This document shows positions 52,403 to 60,461 of a stretch of DNA of 64,000 nucleotides, one piece after another. Positions within the stretch are counted from its first letter, which is position 1, and each line of letters opens with the position of its first letter. A model generated the notes under the pieces. That model ran no database searches and was not told the origin of the DNA. It saw only the letters and a program-made list of their open reading frames with translations. A program made the position numbers and the translations under genes. This DNA is from Thermoplasmata archaeon (GTDB lineage Archaea; Thermoplasmatota; Thermoplasmata; Lutacidiplasmatales; UBA184), in assembly GCA_021802125.1 (NCBI GenBank), contig JAKAAX010000001.1:62001-126000 (forward strand), in the 5' to 3' direction.

Positions 52403-53822
52403 GGGGAGGGACCGCCCGGGCCACGTGGATGGGCTCGCCCAGCCAGAGCAGCGCCACTTCCTGCAGCAGCTCGGCGAAGGTCGGGTGTGGGTGAACGGTC
52501 CCCGCGAGGTCGCGCACGGTGGCTCCCATCTCGATCGCGAAGGCCACTTCGCTGATGAACTCCCCCGCGGCGTGACCGGCGACGTGAGCGCCCAGGACGA
52601 GGCCGCTCTCCTCCTCCGCAACGAGCTTGACGAATCCCTGGGTCGCGTGGCTGGCGTGGGCCCTGCCGAGTGCCGCGTACGGGAACTTGACCTCGCGCGC
52701 GGACGCCCCGCGTTCCTTCGCCTGGGCGAGCGTCGACCCCACGGTGGCGAGCTCGGGGTCGGTGTAGACGACGGTGGGGACGGCCTGGTGGGCCCAGGAG
52801 GAAGGCAGGCCGGCAATGACCTCCGCCGCGATCCTTCCTTCCCGGTAGGCCTTGTGCGCGATCATGGGAGGCCGGGCCAGGTCCCCCACGGCGAAGATCC
52901 CGGGCACGTTCGTGGCCATCCGGTCGTCGACGCCGACGAACCCCCCCCGTTCGGCGAGCTTCACCCCGGCGGCCTCGAGCCCCAGCTCCCGCGTCTCCGG
53001 GCGCTTTCCGACGGTGAGGAAGAGGACGTCCCCGGAGAGGGTGGTGGGGCCCTGCGGGGTCTCGACCTCGAGCGCGACCCCCTTCTCGCCGCGGGAGAGC
53101 GACCGGGCGCGGGATTCCGTTAGGATGGTGATCCCCCGTCGTTCCAGGCTCCGCCGCAGTTCCTGCGACAGGTCCGGGTCGGTCCCGGGGACGAGCTGGG
53201 CCATGAGCTCGACGATGGTCACTTGGCTCCCGAGACGGGCGAAGTGCTCGCCGAGCTCCACGCCGCTCACCCCCCCTCCCAGGACGAGCAGGCGCGAAGG
53301 GACGCGGTCGAGGAGGAGCATGTCCTTGGCGGTCAGGACGTACCGGCCGTCGGGCTCGAAGCCGGGGAAGCTCGTGTGGAACGCTCCGGTGGCCAGGATG
53401 CAGGCCTTGAACTGCAACTCCTCGTGCCCGCCGGGCAGGTCGGGCGACTCGACGGTCGCCGTGTTCGCGCCCGTGAGGCGGGCGGAACCCTTCATCCAGC
53501 TCGCGCCCGCCGATCGGAGGAGCAGCTCGATCCCGCGGCGCTCCTTCTCGAGGATGGACGCGCGCCAGCGCTGGGTCGCGCCAAGGTCAAGATGGATCTC
53601 GCCAGGGATCCCCAGTTCCGCGCCGCTGCGCTTGACCTCGTCGTAGATCTCGGAGGTGTGGATGAGGGCCTTCGAAGGGATGCAGCCCCGGTTCAGGCAC
53701 TCGCCTCCCAGCGCGTCGCGTTCCACGACCAGCGCCTTCCGGCCCAACTGGCCCAGGCGGATGGCGGCGGTGTACCCCCCCGGCCCCCCGCCGATGATGA
53801 GGACGTCCACCTCGCGGCTCAT
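52392..53822 (-). CDS. lpdA: Dihydrolipoamide dehydrogenase (E3)
   Basis: A 476-residue flavoprotein that reoxidises dihydrolipoamide. FAD-binding GGGPGGYTAAIRLGQLG at the start, redox-active disulfide GGECLNRGCIPSKAL, NAD-binding LVLGGGVSGVELGEHFA, FAD motif GIFAVGDLA and dimer-interface HPHPTFAELLQE with the catalytic His-Glu pair are all intact. The ATG overlaps the preceding E1-alpha stop as ATGA. Confidence 0.95.
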   Translation of the reverse strand: MSREVDVLIIGGGPGGYTAAIRLGQLGRKALVVERDALGGECLNRGCIPSKALIHTSEIYDEVKRSGAELGIPGEIHLDLGATQRWRASILEKERRGIELLLRSAGASWMKGSARLTGANTATVESPDLPGGHEELQFKACILATGAFHTSFPGFEPDGRYVLTAKDMLLLDRVPSRLLVLGGGVSGVELGEHFARLGSQVTIVELMAQLVPGTDPDLSQELRRSLERRGITILTESRARSLSRGEKGVALEVETPQGPTTLSGDVLFLTVGKRPETRELGLEAAGVKLAERGGFVGVDDRMATNVPGIFAVGDLARPPMIAHKAYREGRIAAEVIAGLPSSWAHQAVPTVVYTDPELATVGSTLAQAKERGASAREVKFPYAALGRAHASHATQGFVKLVAEEESGLVLGAHVAGHAAGEFISEVAFAIEMGATVRDLAGTVHPHPTFAELLQEVALLWLGEPIHVARAVPPHAR

Positions 53823-54979
53823 GGGAAGTTCCCGCCCTGCTCCTTGTCGAAGCTGTCGCGCTCCTCCGTGAGGGGCCAGGCCGGGGTCCGGAGGGTGTCC
53901 TCGAAGAGGGACTCGAAGCGGGGGGGAGGCATGACCTCGGCTTCCTGGATCGCGGCGCGGACCTTCGCGTCGAGCTCCGCCCGGATCGCCTCCCGCTCCG
54001 CGGCGGGGAGCAGCCCGAGCTTGTCGAGCATCGCTTCGAAGCGCCCGAGCGGGTCGTGCGCTTTGGCCCGGTCCATCCATCCTTTCGGCTGGTAGCGGGA
54101 GGGGTCGTCCGAAGAGGAGTGCGGGGTGAGCCGGTAGAGGACGCACTCGACCATGCGCGGACCCTTGCCCGAGGCGAGCGCCTCGCGGGCCTCCCGGAGG
54201 GCGTGGTAGACCGCGACGACGTCGGTCCCGTCGACCCGGCTGCCCTCGAAGCCGTAGGCCTGGGCCTTCTCGGCGAAGGTGGCGCTCGCGGTCTGCTTCT
54301 CGTTCGGGATGCTGATCGCCCACTGGTTGTTCGTGCAGACGAAGAGGACCGGGAGCTTCCAGACCCCCGCGAAGTTCATGCCCGAGTGGAAGTCGTTCGA
54401 GGAGGTGGCCCCATCTCCGAAGAAGGCCCAGGAGACGCCGGTCTCCCGCTTGTACCGGAGCGCGTAGGCGAGCCCCACCGCGTGGATGATCTGGGTGCCG
54501 ATGTTCGAGGACATGGAGACGTAGCGCGCCTCCTTCGCGCTCGGATGGCAGGGCATCTGCCTCCCACGCGCCGTGTCGAGGTCGTTGCCGAACAGGTGGT
54601 GGAGGTAGAGCGTGAGGTCGAGGCCCCGCATCAGCGCGATGAGCTGCTCCCGGAGCCCGGGAAGCACCCAGTCCCCCTCGGCCATCGCGAGGGCCGCTCC
54701 GACGCTCGTGGCCTCCTGGCCGGTCGCCGGGCCGTAGAACGCGACGCGGCCCTGCCGCTGCAGCCCGAGCATGCGGGTGTCGAGGACCCGACCGAGGAGC
54801 ATCCCCCGGTACATCTCCTTCAGACGCGCTTCCCAAGAGCTCCCCAGGAGCTCCTGCAACTGCTTCGAGGAGTAGGGCAGGGGAACGACCGCGGTCCCGG
54901 CAGCCGCCTCCACCGCGTTCGCCGGCGCGGCGCTTCCCGCGGGAGGCCGGGCCGGGGAGGAGGGTGGGACCCCGCTCAT
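53819..54979 (-). CDS. 2-Oxoacid dehydrogenase E1 alpha, second copy
   Basis: A 386-residue thiamine-diphosphate-dependent E1 alpha. It has FYGPATGQEATSVGAALAM, the TPP-binding motif FFGDGATSSNDFHSGMNFAG ending in NNQWAISIP, and the phosphorylation-loop-like HSSSDDPSRYQ. It differs from the first E1 alpha (57343-58416) by a 45-residue Ala/Pro-rich N-terminus and only moderate similarity. Only one E1 beta is present. It lies between E2 and E3, unlike the usual order. Substrate may be branched-chain oxoacids or pyruvate. Confidence 0.9.
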   Translation of the reverse strand: MSGVPPSSPARPPAGSAAPANAVEAAAGTAVVPLPYSSKQLQELLGSSWEARLKEMYRGMLLGRVLDTRMLGLQRQGRVAFYGPATGQEATSVGAALAMAEGDWVLPGLREQLIALMRGLDLTLYLHHLFGNDLDTARGRQMPCHPSAKEARYVSMSSNIGTQIIHAVGLAYALRYKRETGVSWAFFGDGATSSNDFHSGMNFAGVWKLPVLFVCTNNQWAISIPNEKQTASATFAEKAQAYGFEGSRVDGTDVVAVYHALREAREALASGKGPRMVECVLYRLTPHSSSDDPSRYQPKGWMDRAKAHDPLGRFEAMLDKLGLLPAAEREAIRAELDAKVRAAIQEAEVMPPPRFESLFEDTLRTPAWPLTEERDSFDKEQGGNFP

Positions 54980-54991
54980 CGGAGCCGACCC

Positions 54992-56344
54992 CTAGGCCAT
55001 CTCCAGGAAGAGCTGGTGCGGGTCCTCCAGGTGGCTCTTGACCACGGCGAGGAACTCGGCGCCGGTGATGCCATCGATGACCCGGTGGTCGAGGGAGATG
55101 GAGAGGTTCATGAGATGGGCCGGGACGACGCTCCCATCGGGGGCGAAGACCGGGCGCTTGGAGATCTTGTGGACCCCGAGGATCGCCACCTCGGGATAGT
55201 TGAGGATCGGCGTCGCGAGCACGCCCCCAAGTGACCCCAGGCTGGTGATCGTGAACGTGCTGCCCGTGAGCTCGTCCCGGGAGAGCTTCCCGCTCTTGCC
55301 GCGCTCCGAGAGGTCCTGGATCTCCCGGGCGAGCGCGTGGATGCTCTTGCGGTCCGCGTTCTTGATCACCGGCACGATGAGCCCGTCGGGCGCCGCGGCC
55401 GCGATGCCGATGTTGTAGTAGCGGTTGAGGACGATCTCCTGCTTCGCGTCGTCCACGTAGGCGTTCATCGTCGGATGGGCCTTGAGCCCCTGCACGACCG
55501 ACTTGATGATGAACGGCAGGTAGGACAGCTGGACCCCCTTCTCCTCCAGCCGCTTCTTCGCGCGCTCCCGCACGCGAACCAGCTCCGACATGTCCACCTC
55601 TTCGACGTAGGTGAACCGCGCGGCACGTGCGTGGGAGATCGCCATGTGCTCGGAGATGACCCGGCGCAGGCCGCGGATGGGGATGCGTTCCTGGAGGGGA
55701 CCGGAGGGGACCGGGGCGGCCTCGGGGACCGGGGGCATGGGCACCGAGGTTGAGGGTACGGAGGGGACCGGTGGGGCGCCGACCTGAGGGACCTGCGGGG
55801 TGGGTGGCCTTACGGCGCTGGCCTCCGCGGCGGTGGCTGCGGTTGCGGCCGGGGACGTCGGCGCAGCGCGGGCCCCGCCCTTGGCGAAGGTCGCAAGGTC
55901 CGCGTCCGTGATGCGGCCTTGCGGGCCAGTTCCGACGACCTGCGCCAGGTCGATCCCCATCTGGGCTGCCTTATGGCGCACCGAAGGGGGCGCGAGGATG
56001 CGGCCGAACGAAGGCGCGGCGGGGGGGCTCGGAGAGGCGGGAGCGGGTCCGGGGACCGCGGCCGGGGACGCTGCGCCGTGCCCCGATGGAGGCGCAGCAC
56101 CGCCGCCGACCGCATCGATGGTGACCAGCAGCCCACCGACCTTCACGATCTCGCCCTCTTTGGCGTGGAGCGCGAGGACCTTGCCGCCCCGGGGCGAGGG
56201 GATCTCCACGTTCGCCTTGTCGGTGAGCACGCTCACCAGGGGCTGGTCCTCCTTGATCGTGTCGCCGACCTTCACGTGCCACTTGACGACCTCGCCCTGG
56301 GCGACGCCCTCGCCGATGTCCGGCAGACGGAACTCGAAGGTCAT
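54992..56344 (-). CDS. Dihydrolipoamide acyltransferase (E2)
   Basis: The 450-residue core of the 2-oxoacid dehydrogenase complex. An N-terminal lipoyl domain (about 1-78) has the modified Lys in LTDKANVEIPSP, a long Ala/Pro linker, the peripheral-subunit-binding domain (VRHKAAQMGIDLAQVVGTGPQGRITDADL at about 120-155), another Pro/Ala linker, and a catalytic domain (about 215-450) ending with HRVIDGITGAEFL, the HxxxDG acyltransferase motif. It is cotranscribed with E1 and E3 genes. Confidence 0.95.
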   Translation of the reverse strand: MTFEFRLPDIGEGVAQGEVVKWHVKVGDTIKEDQPLVSVLTDKANVEIPSPRGGKVLALHAKEGEIVKVGGLLVTIDAVGGGAAPPSGHGAASPAAVPGPAPASPSPPAAPSFGRILAPPSVRHKAAQMGIDLAQVVGTGPQGRITDADLATFAKGGARAAPTSPAATAATAAEASAVRPPTPQVPQVGAPPVPSVPSTSVPMPPVPEAAPVPSGPLQERIPIRGLRRVISEHMAISHARAARFTYVEEVDMSELVRVRERAKKRLEEKGVQLSYLPFIIKSVVQGLKAHPTMNAYVDDAKQEIVLNRYYNIGIAAAAPDGLIVPVIKNADRKSIHALAREIQDLSERGKSGKLSRDELTGSTFTITSLGSLGGVLATPILNYPEVAILGVHKISKRPVFAPDGSVVPAHLMNLSISLDHRVIDGITGAEFLAVVKSHLEDPHQLFLEMA

Positions 56345-56368
56345 GGTGGATGCGCTCCTTCCGAGGGA

Positions 56369-57346
56369 TCAACCTGCGGTCACCGTGCGCTGGATGGCCC
56401 GGCCGATCCGGTCGACGCTGGGCAGGTAGAGGTTCTCGAGCGTGTAGGGGAACGGGGTGTCGTACCCGGTGACGCGCGCGATCGGGGCCTTGAGGGAGTA
56501 GAGCGCCTTCTCGGCGAGGATCGCGGCGAGCTCCGCCCCGAACCCGCAGAACTTGGGAGCTTCGTGCACGATGACCGCCCGCCCCGTCTTCTCCACCGAC
56601 CGGACCACCGCGTCGATGTCGAGCGGCACGAGCGTCCTGAGGTCGATGAGCTCGGCGTGGATGCCGGTCTTCTCCAGCACCTGGCAGGCCTGGAAGGCCG
56701 TAGGGACCATCGCGCCGTAGGCGAAGACGCTCACGTCCGTCCCTTCGCGGACGATGCGCGCCTTCCCGAACGGGACCCGGTGGTCCCCGTCAGGGACCTC
56801 GCCCGTGGCGGTCCGGTAGATGCGCTTCGGTTCCATGAACAGGACCGGGTCCTCGTCGAAGATCGCCGTCAGGAGCAGCCCCTTCGCGTCGGCGGGGGTG
56901 GAGGGGATGACCACCTTCAGCCCCGGGGTGCTCGCAAAGAGTTGCTCGGTGCTCTGGGAGTGGTAGAGACCGCCACGGATGCCTCCGCCGTACGGGGTCC
57001 GGATCACGACGTGCGCGGGGAACTGTCCCCCCGAGCGGTACCGTAGCTTCGCGAGTTCGCTCACGATCTGGTCGAAGGCGGGGTAGATGAAGTCCAGGAA
57101 CTGGATCTCGGCGACCGGCTTCAGCCCGTAGAGGGCCATCCCCACGGCCATCCCCACGATGCCGCTCTCGTTGAGCGGCGTGTCGAGCACCCGCTGCTCG
57201 CCGAACTCCTTCTGAAGCCCGTCGGTGGCCCGGAAGACCCCCCCGTTCACCCCGATGTCCTCACCTAGGCAGAGGACGTCCGGGTCTTTCTTCATCGCCT
57301 GATGCAGCGCTTGGTTCACGCCCTGGATGAGCGTCAGCTCGGTCAT
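56369..57346 (-). CDS. 2-Oxoacid dehydrogenase E1 beta
   Basis: A 325-residue transketolase-like beta chain pairing with E1 alpha. It shows LCLGEDIGVNGGVFRAT near the start, DTPLNESGIVGMAVGMAL, FDQIVSELAKLRYRSGGQ and RTPYGGGIRGG with the conserved TPP-pyrimidine-site features, and a C-terminal transketolase domain (ELIDLRTLVPLDIDAVVRSVEKTGRAVIVHEA). The start overlaps the E1 alpha stop by four bases (ATGA). No second beta chain is present. Confidence 0.95.
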   Translation of the reverse strand: MTELTLIQGVNQALHQAMKKDPDVLCLGEDIGVNGGVFRATDGLQKEFGEQRVLDTPLNESGIVGMAVGMALYGLKPVAEIQFLDFIYPAFDQIVSELAKLRYRSGGQFPAHVVIRTPYGGGIRGGLYHSQSTEQLFASTPGLKVVIPSTPADAKGLLLTAIFDEDPVLFMEPKRIYRTATGEVPDGDHRVPFGKARIVREGTDVSVFAYGAMVPTAFQACQVLEKTGIHAELIDLRTLVPLDIDAVVRSVEKTGRAVIVHEAPKFCGFGAELAAILAEKALYSLKAPIARVTGYDTPFPYTLENLYLPSVDRIGRAIQRTVTAG

Positions 57347-58416
57347 GGTCGCACCACCCCTTCCTTGACGAATTCCTCGAACTCCCGCCGCTGGTCCTCG
57401 AGGTTCGGCGGAGGGTTCTGCCAGACATCGTCGAAGATGGACGGGGCCGCCGGAGGACCGAGCTTCTCGGCCTCCTGGATGGCGCTCTGGATCTCCGCGC
57501 GGACCTCCTCCTGCATCGTCTCGAAGTCCGCCTCGCTCAGGACGCCGCGACCCACCAGCTCGACCTTCAACCGTTCGATCGGGTCGCGGGACTTCCAGGC
57601 GGCCAGCTCCGCGGGGGTCCGGTACCGGCGGGGATCGTCCGAGGTGGAGTGCGGTCCCATCCGATAGGTGACCGCCTCGATGAGCGTGGGACCTTCGCCG
57701 CGGAGGGCGCGGGCCCGGGCCTCCCTAACGGCCCGGTAGACGGAGTGGAAGTCGTTCCCGTCGATCTGGACGCCGGGGAAGCCGTAGGCGTTCGCCTTGA
57801 CCGCCAGCGTGGAGCTCAGCGTCTGCTTCTCCCTCGGGAGCGAGATCGCCCACTGGTTGTTCTGGCAGAAGAAGACGACAGGGGCCTTGTAGACCCCGGC
57901 GAAGTTCATGCCCGAGTGGAAGTCGGTGGACGAGGTCGCGCCGTCACCGAAGAACGGTACCGCGACGACCTTCTCGCCCTTGTAGCGCGAAGCGTAGGCC
58001 AGCCCCACCGCATGGATGATCTGCGTGCCGATCGGGCTCGACGCGCTGACGAACCGGTAGTCGCGGAAGCCGTAGTGGTTCGGCATCTGGCGGCCCTTGC
58101 TGAGGTCGCCCTCGTTCCCGTAGAGCTGGTTCAGGATGAGCGGCAGCGGGACCCCCCGTGTGAGGGCGACGGCCAGTTCACGGTAGGCCGGACAGACCCA
58201 GTCCCCCTTCTCGAGCGCCCATCCGCATCCGACCTGGGCGGCCTCCTGCCCCTCCAGGGGAACGTAGAATCCCAGCCGTCCCTGGCGCTGCAGGTTCATG
58301 CACCGTTCGTCGACGGCCCGTCCCAGGGCCATCGTCCGGAGGACCTTCAGCAGCTCGGGGTCCGGGAGCGAAGGGCCCTGCATCTCGACCATCGTCCGGG
58401 ACACGGATGCGCTCAC
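57343..58416 (-). CDS. 2-Oxoacid dehydrogenase E1 alpha, first copy
   Basis: A 357-residue E1 alpha that starts the operon. FYVPLEGQEAAQVGCGWALE, the TPP motif FFGDGATSSTDFHSGMNF followed by QNNQWAISLP, and the loop MGPHSTSDDPRRYR are present. The start is GTG at 58416 (an ATG at 58392 is possible); CATCATAAAC lies about 36 nt upstream. With E1 beta it decarboxylates a 2-oxoacid such as pyruvate or a branched-chain oxoacid; the substrate is not defined by sequence alone. Confidence 0.93.
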   Translation of the reverse strand: MSASVSRTMVEMQGPSLPDPELLKVLRTMALGRAVDERCMNLQRQGRLGFYVPLEGQEAAQVGCGWALEKGDWVCPAYRELAVALTRGVPLPLILNQLYGNEGDLSKGRQMPNHYGFRDYRFVSASSPIGTQIIHAVGLAYASRYKGEKVVAVPFFGDGATSSTDFHSGMNFAGVYKAPVVFFCQNNQWAISLPREKQTLSSTLAVKANAYGFPGVQIDGNDFHSVYRAVREARARALRGEGPTLIEAVTYRMGPHSTSDDPRRYRTPAELAAWKSRDPIERLKVELVGRGVLSEADFETMQEEVRAEIQSAIQEAEKLGPPAAPSIFDDVWQNPPPNLEDQRREFEEFVKEGVVRP

Positions 58417-58612
58417 TCGGGCTCGACCCCGGGCTCGCCAGAGGGGTGGCGTTTATGATGGTTGCGCGGGCGAGGGTGACTTTCTGTCGGTACGCGGTCT
58501 TTTCCGGGGGCCGGTGCCCGCTCCGCGGACGCCGCGCGAAGGGGCCGCAGCTCTCGGGCAGGTCCGCTCCTCCCCTGGCCCCGGGCGGGGGTGGGCGGAG
58601 GGTAGGGGACGC

Positions 58613-58620
58613 GATTATCT
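58613..58620 (+). promoter_or_regulatory. TATA-like box of the small zinc-ribbon gene
   Basis: GATTATCT lies about 30 nt before the ATG at 58647, consistent with a nearly leaderless transcript. It also would drive the coaD/DUF84 fusion gene directly downstream. Confidence 0.45.
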
Positions 58621-58646
58621 CCCCCGACCTCCTTCCGCTCAGCATC

Positions 58647-58832
58647 ATGGACGCGGTCCCGGCCCACCGTCACTGCAAGGTCTGTGGCTCCACGACCCCT
58701 CCGGAGGACCCGTTCTGCTCACCCAAGTGCGCCCAGAAGCGGGCGAACCAGGTCCGCCAGCAACGGCTCTACACCCTCCTGTTCGCCGCCCTGACCATCT
58801 TCATCATCATCACCCTGTTCCGAGGATACTGA
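58647..58832 (+). CDS. DUF2116-like zinc-ribbon membrane protein
   Basis: A 61-residue protein: zinc ribbon HRHCKVCGSTTPPEDPFCSPKC near the N-terminus, a basic stretch, and one membrane helix (LLFAALTIFIIITLF) at the end. It matches the archaeal DUF2116 pattern. Function is unknown. The fusion gene downstream starts 8 bp after its stop and is probably co-transcribed. Confidence 0.8.
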   Translation: MDAVPAHRHCKVCGSTTPPEDPFCSPKCAQKRANQVRQQRLYTLLFAALTIFIIITLFRGY

Positions 58833-58840
58833 GGTCGATC

Positions 58841-59890
58841 GTGCCGAAGGACCACGTCCGGCGCGCCGTCATGGGCGGGACCTTCGACCGGATCCACGTC
58901 GGCCACGAGGCGCTCCTCCGCGCGGCCTTCGACCACGCGGACGAGGTCGGGATCGGGCTCACCACCGAGCAGTTCCTGCGCAAGGGGGGGAGGTCCCGGA
59001 AGGCGGGGCTCGTCCGACCTTTCGACGAGCGACGGGTGGCTCTGCAGGCCTTCCTCAACGAGAGGTTCCCCGGACGGGAGTGGTACCTGATCCCGCTCGT
59101 GGACCAGTGGGGCGCCGCCCTCGAGCCGAAGACCGAGGCTTTGGTCGTGAGCGAGGAGACCCTCCCGGTCGGAGAGCTCGCGAACCAGTTGCGGCGCCGC
59201 AAGCGCGTGCGGCCGCTGACGCTCATCCTCCGCCATGCCGTCCTCGCGGAGGACCTTCTGCGCGTCTCCTCGACCCGCCTCCGGCAGGGGAAGATCGACC
59301 GCGAGGGGCGGCGCCTCTCCCCCGTCCGCATCGGGGTGGGCTCGACCAACTCGGTGAAGCGCGCGGGGGTGGAGGCCGCGTTCCATGCCCTGCTCGAACG
59401 GACGCCCGTCGTCGTCGAGGGTGTGAGCCCGGGCCGGGCCAACCCCCAACCTTGGGGCCTGGAGGAAGGGTTCGAAGGAGCGAAACGGCGAGCGAAGCTC
59501 GCCCTGGCGGACGACAGGGACTGGGGGGTCGGGGTCGAGGCGACGATCCTTCGGCTGGGGAAGGAAGGTCCCCTCTACGATGTCCACTGCATCGCCGTTT
59601 CCGGCGCCGACGGGGTCGAGCTGACCGGTCTATCTTCGGCCTACCCCCTCCCGAGGAACATCTCCCGTCAGCTGGAAGGTCGACGCACGTTGGAGGACGC
59701 GGTCCGGCTGGCCGGGGGCCCCCAGAAGGTCGGGCACACCACAGGGGGAGCCCTGGCTTTCCTGACGGGCAACGAGATCTCCCGAGAGGACATCATCGCG
59801 GGGGCCATCCGGGCGGCCTTCGTCCCCCTGCTCGCGCGACGGGCGGAGCGGCTGCCCACCGTCGAGGTCCTCTCTGCGAAGCGCCGCTAG
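58841..59890 (+). CDS. Fusion: phosphopantetheine adenylyltransferase plus DUF84/XTPase-like domain
   Basis: A 349-residue two-domain protein. Residues 1-160 are an archaeal PPAT (nucleotidyltransferase making dephospho-CoA): GGTFDRIHVGHEALLRAAF with the HxGH motif, and SSTRLRQGKIDREGRRLS near the end of the domain. Residues about 165-349 match the DUF84/inosine-xanthosine triphosphatase family: VGSTNSVKRAGVEAAF, VSPGRANPQPWGLEEGF, GVGVEATILRL and GGALAFLTGNEISREDI. A GTG at 58841 is preceded by TGAGGTC as ribosome-binding site. Fusion links coenzyme A synthesis to nucleotide sanitation. Confidence 0.9.
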   Translation: MPKDHVRRAVMGGTFDRIHVGHEALLRAAFDHADEVGIGLTTEQFLRKGGRSRKAGLVRPFDERRVALQAFLNERFPGREWYLIPLVDQWGAALEPKTEALVVSEETLPVGELANQLRRRKRVRPLTLILRHAVLAEDLLRVSSTRLRQGKIDREGRRLSPVRIGVGSTNSVKRAGVEAAFHALLERTPVVVEGVSPGRANPQPWGLEEGFEGAKRRAKLALADDRDWGVGVEATILRLGKEGPLYDVHCIAVSGADGVELTGLSSAYPLPRNISRQLEGRRTLEDAVRLAGGPQKVGHTTGGALAFLTGNEISREDIIAGAIRAAFVPLLARRAERLPTVEVLSAKRR

Positions 59891-59897
59891 CCGACCG

Positions 59898-60000
59898 ATG
59901 GACCGAGAGGGGTCCAGGGCTGGGACGAGCCCGGGAGGCTCGCGGCCCATATGGGCCCGGGCGCGGACACGCCCGTCCATGCGACCGACCGACGGTCGGT
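59898..60000 (+). ncRNA. Candidate structured RNA with alternative helices
   Basis: Inverted repeats crowd the space after the fusion gene: TGGACC (59899-59904) pairs with GGTCCA (59911-59916), but ATGGAC (59898-59903) can instead pair with GTCCAT (59975-59980). GGGCT (59917-59921) pairs with AGCCC (59928-59932); CGGGCG (59958-59963) with CGCCCG (59970-59975); ACCGACCG with CGGTCGGT around A59992; and GGCCCATATGGGCC (59944-59957) is a perfect palindrome. Expression and function are unknown; high G+C may explain it. Confidence 0.3.
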
Positions 60001-60103
60001 TCCTGCGTTGCTAGAGCGAACCTGGAGCCTTCCAGAGTGGACCGTGGCTAGGCCCTGACCGGAGAGGCCGCGAGCGGCTCGGATCCGGGCTCCAAGCTCG
60101 AGT

Positions 60104-60112
60104 AAAGTATAT
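60104..60112 (+). promoter_or_regulatory. TATA-like box of the small conserved gene
   Basis: AAAGTATAT is a good archaeal TATA match; transcription starting about 26 nt later would give a leader of roughly 17 nt before the ATG at 60151. Confidence 0.55.
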
Positions 60113-60150
60113 CCCGTATCTCACGGTCCACCCCCGCGGAGCGTTCCCCG

Positions 60151-60372
60151 ATGGAGAGCTACCTACGAGTCGCGTTCTCCAGCGAAGGGTCCAAGCCCTC
60201 CGAAGTGGCGGACAAGCTGCATTCCCTGGGGTTCCGGCCGACACAGGGAAACTACGATTTCGTCTACGATTGGAAGGCCTCCGTTTCGCTGGAAGAGGCG
60301 ATGGACCTGGCAGACCAGGTGGCCCGGTCCTTGCGCGGGTTCAGGATCCTCTTCGAGATGGAGACCGTCTGA
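60151..60372 (+). CDS. Small uncharacterised protein, 73 residues
   Basis: An alpha/beta protein without signal peptide or membrane helix: strand MESYLRVAFSSEG, helix KPSEVADKLHSLG, a GNYDFVYDWKAS strand pair, and helix LEEAMDLADQVARSLRG followed by a final strand FRILFEMETV. The compact ferredoxin-like beta-alpha-beta-beta-alpha-beta pattern resembles ACT-like or regulatory domains, but I recognise no named family. It precedes galU by 89 bp and may belong to that transcript. Confidence 0.75.
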   Translation: MESYLRVAFSSEGSKPSEVADKLHSLGFRPTQGNYDFVYDWKASVSLEEAMDLADQVARSLRGFRILFEMETV

Positions 60373-60461
60373 ACCGGGCCCTTCGACCCCCGGGTCAGGG
60401 CCAGGCTGAGGGGGGCCATGGGTGGGGAGAACTTCCGGGTGCGGTGGGAGGCAGGAACGGA

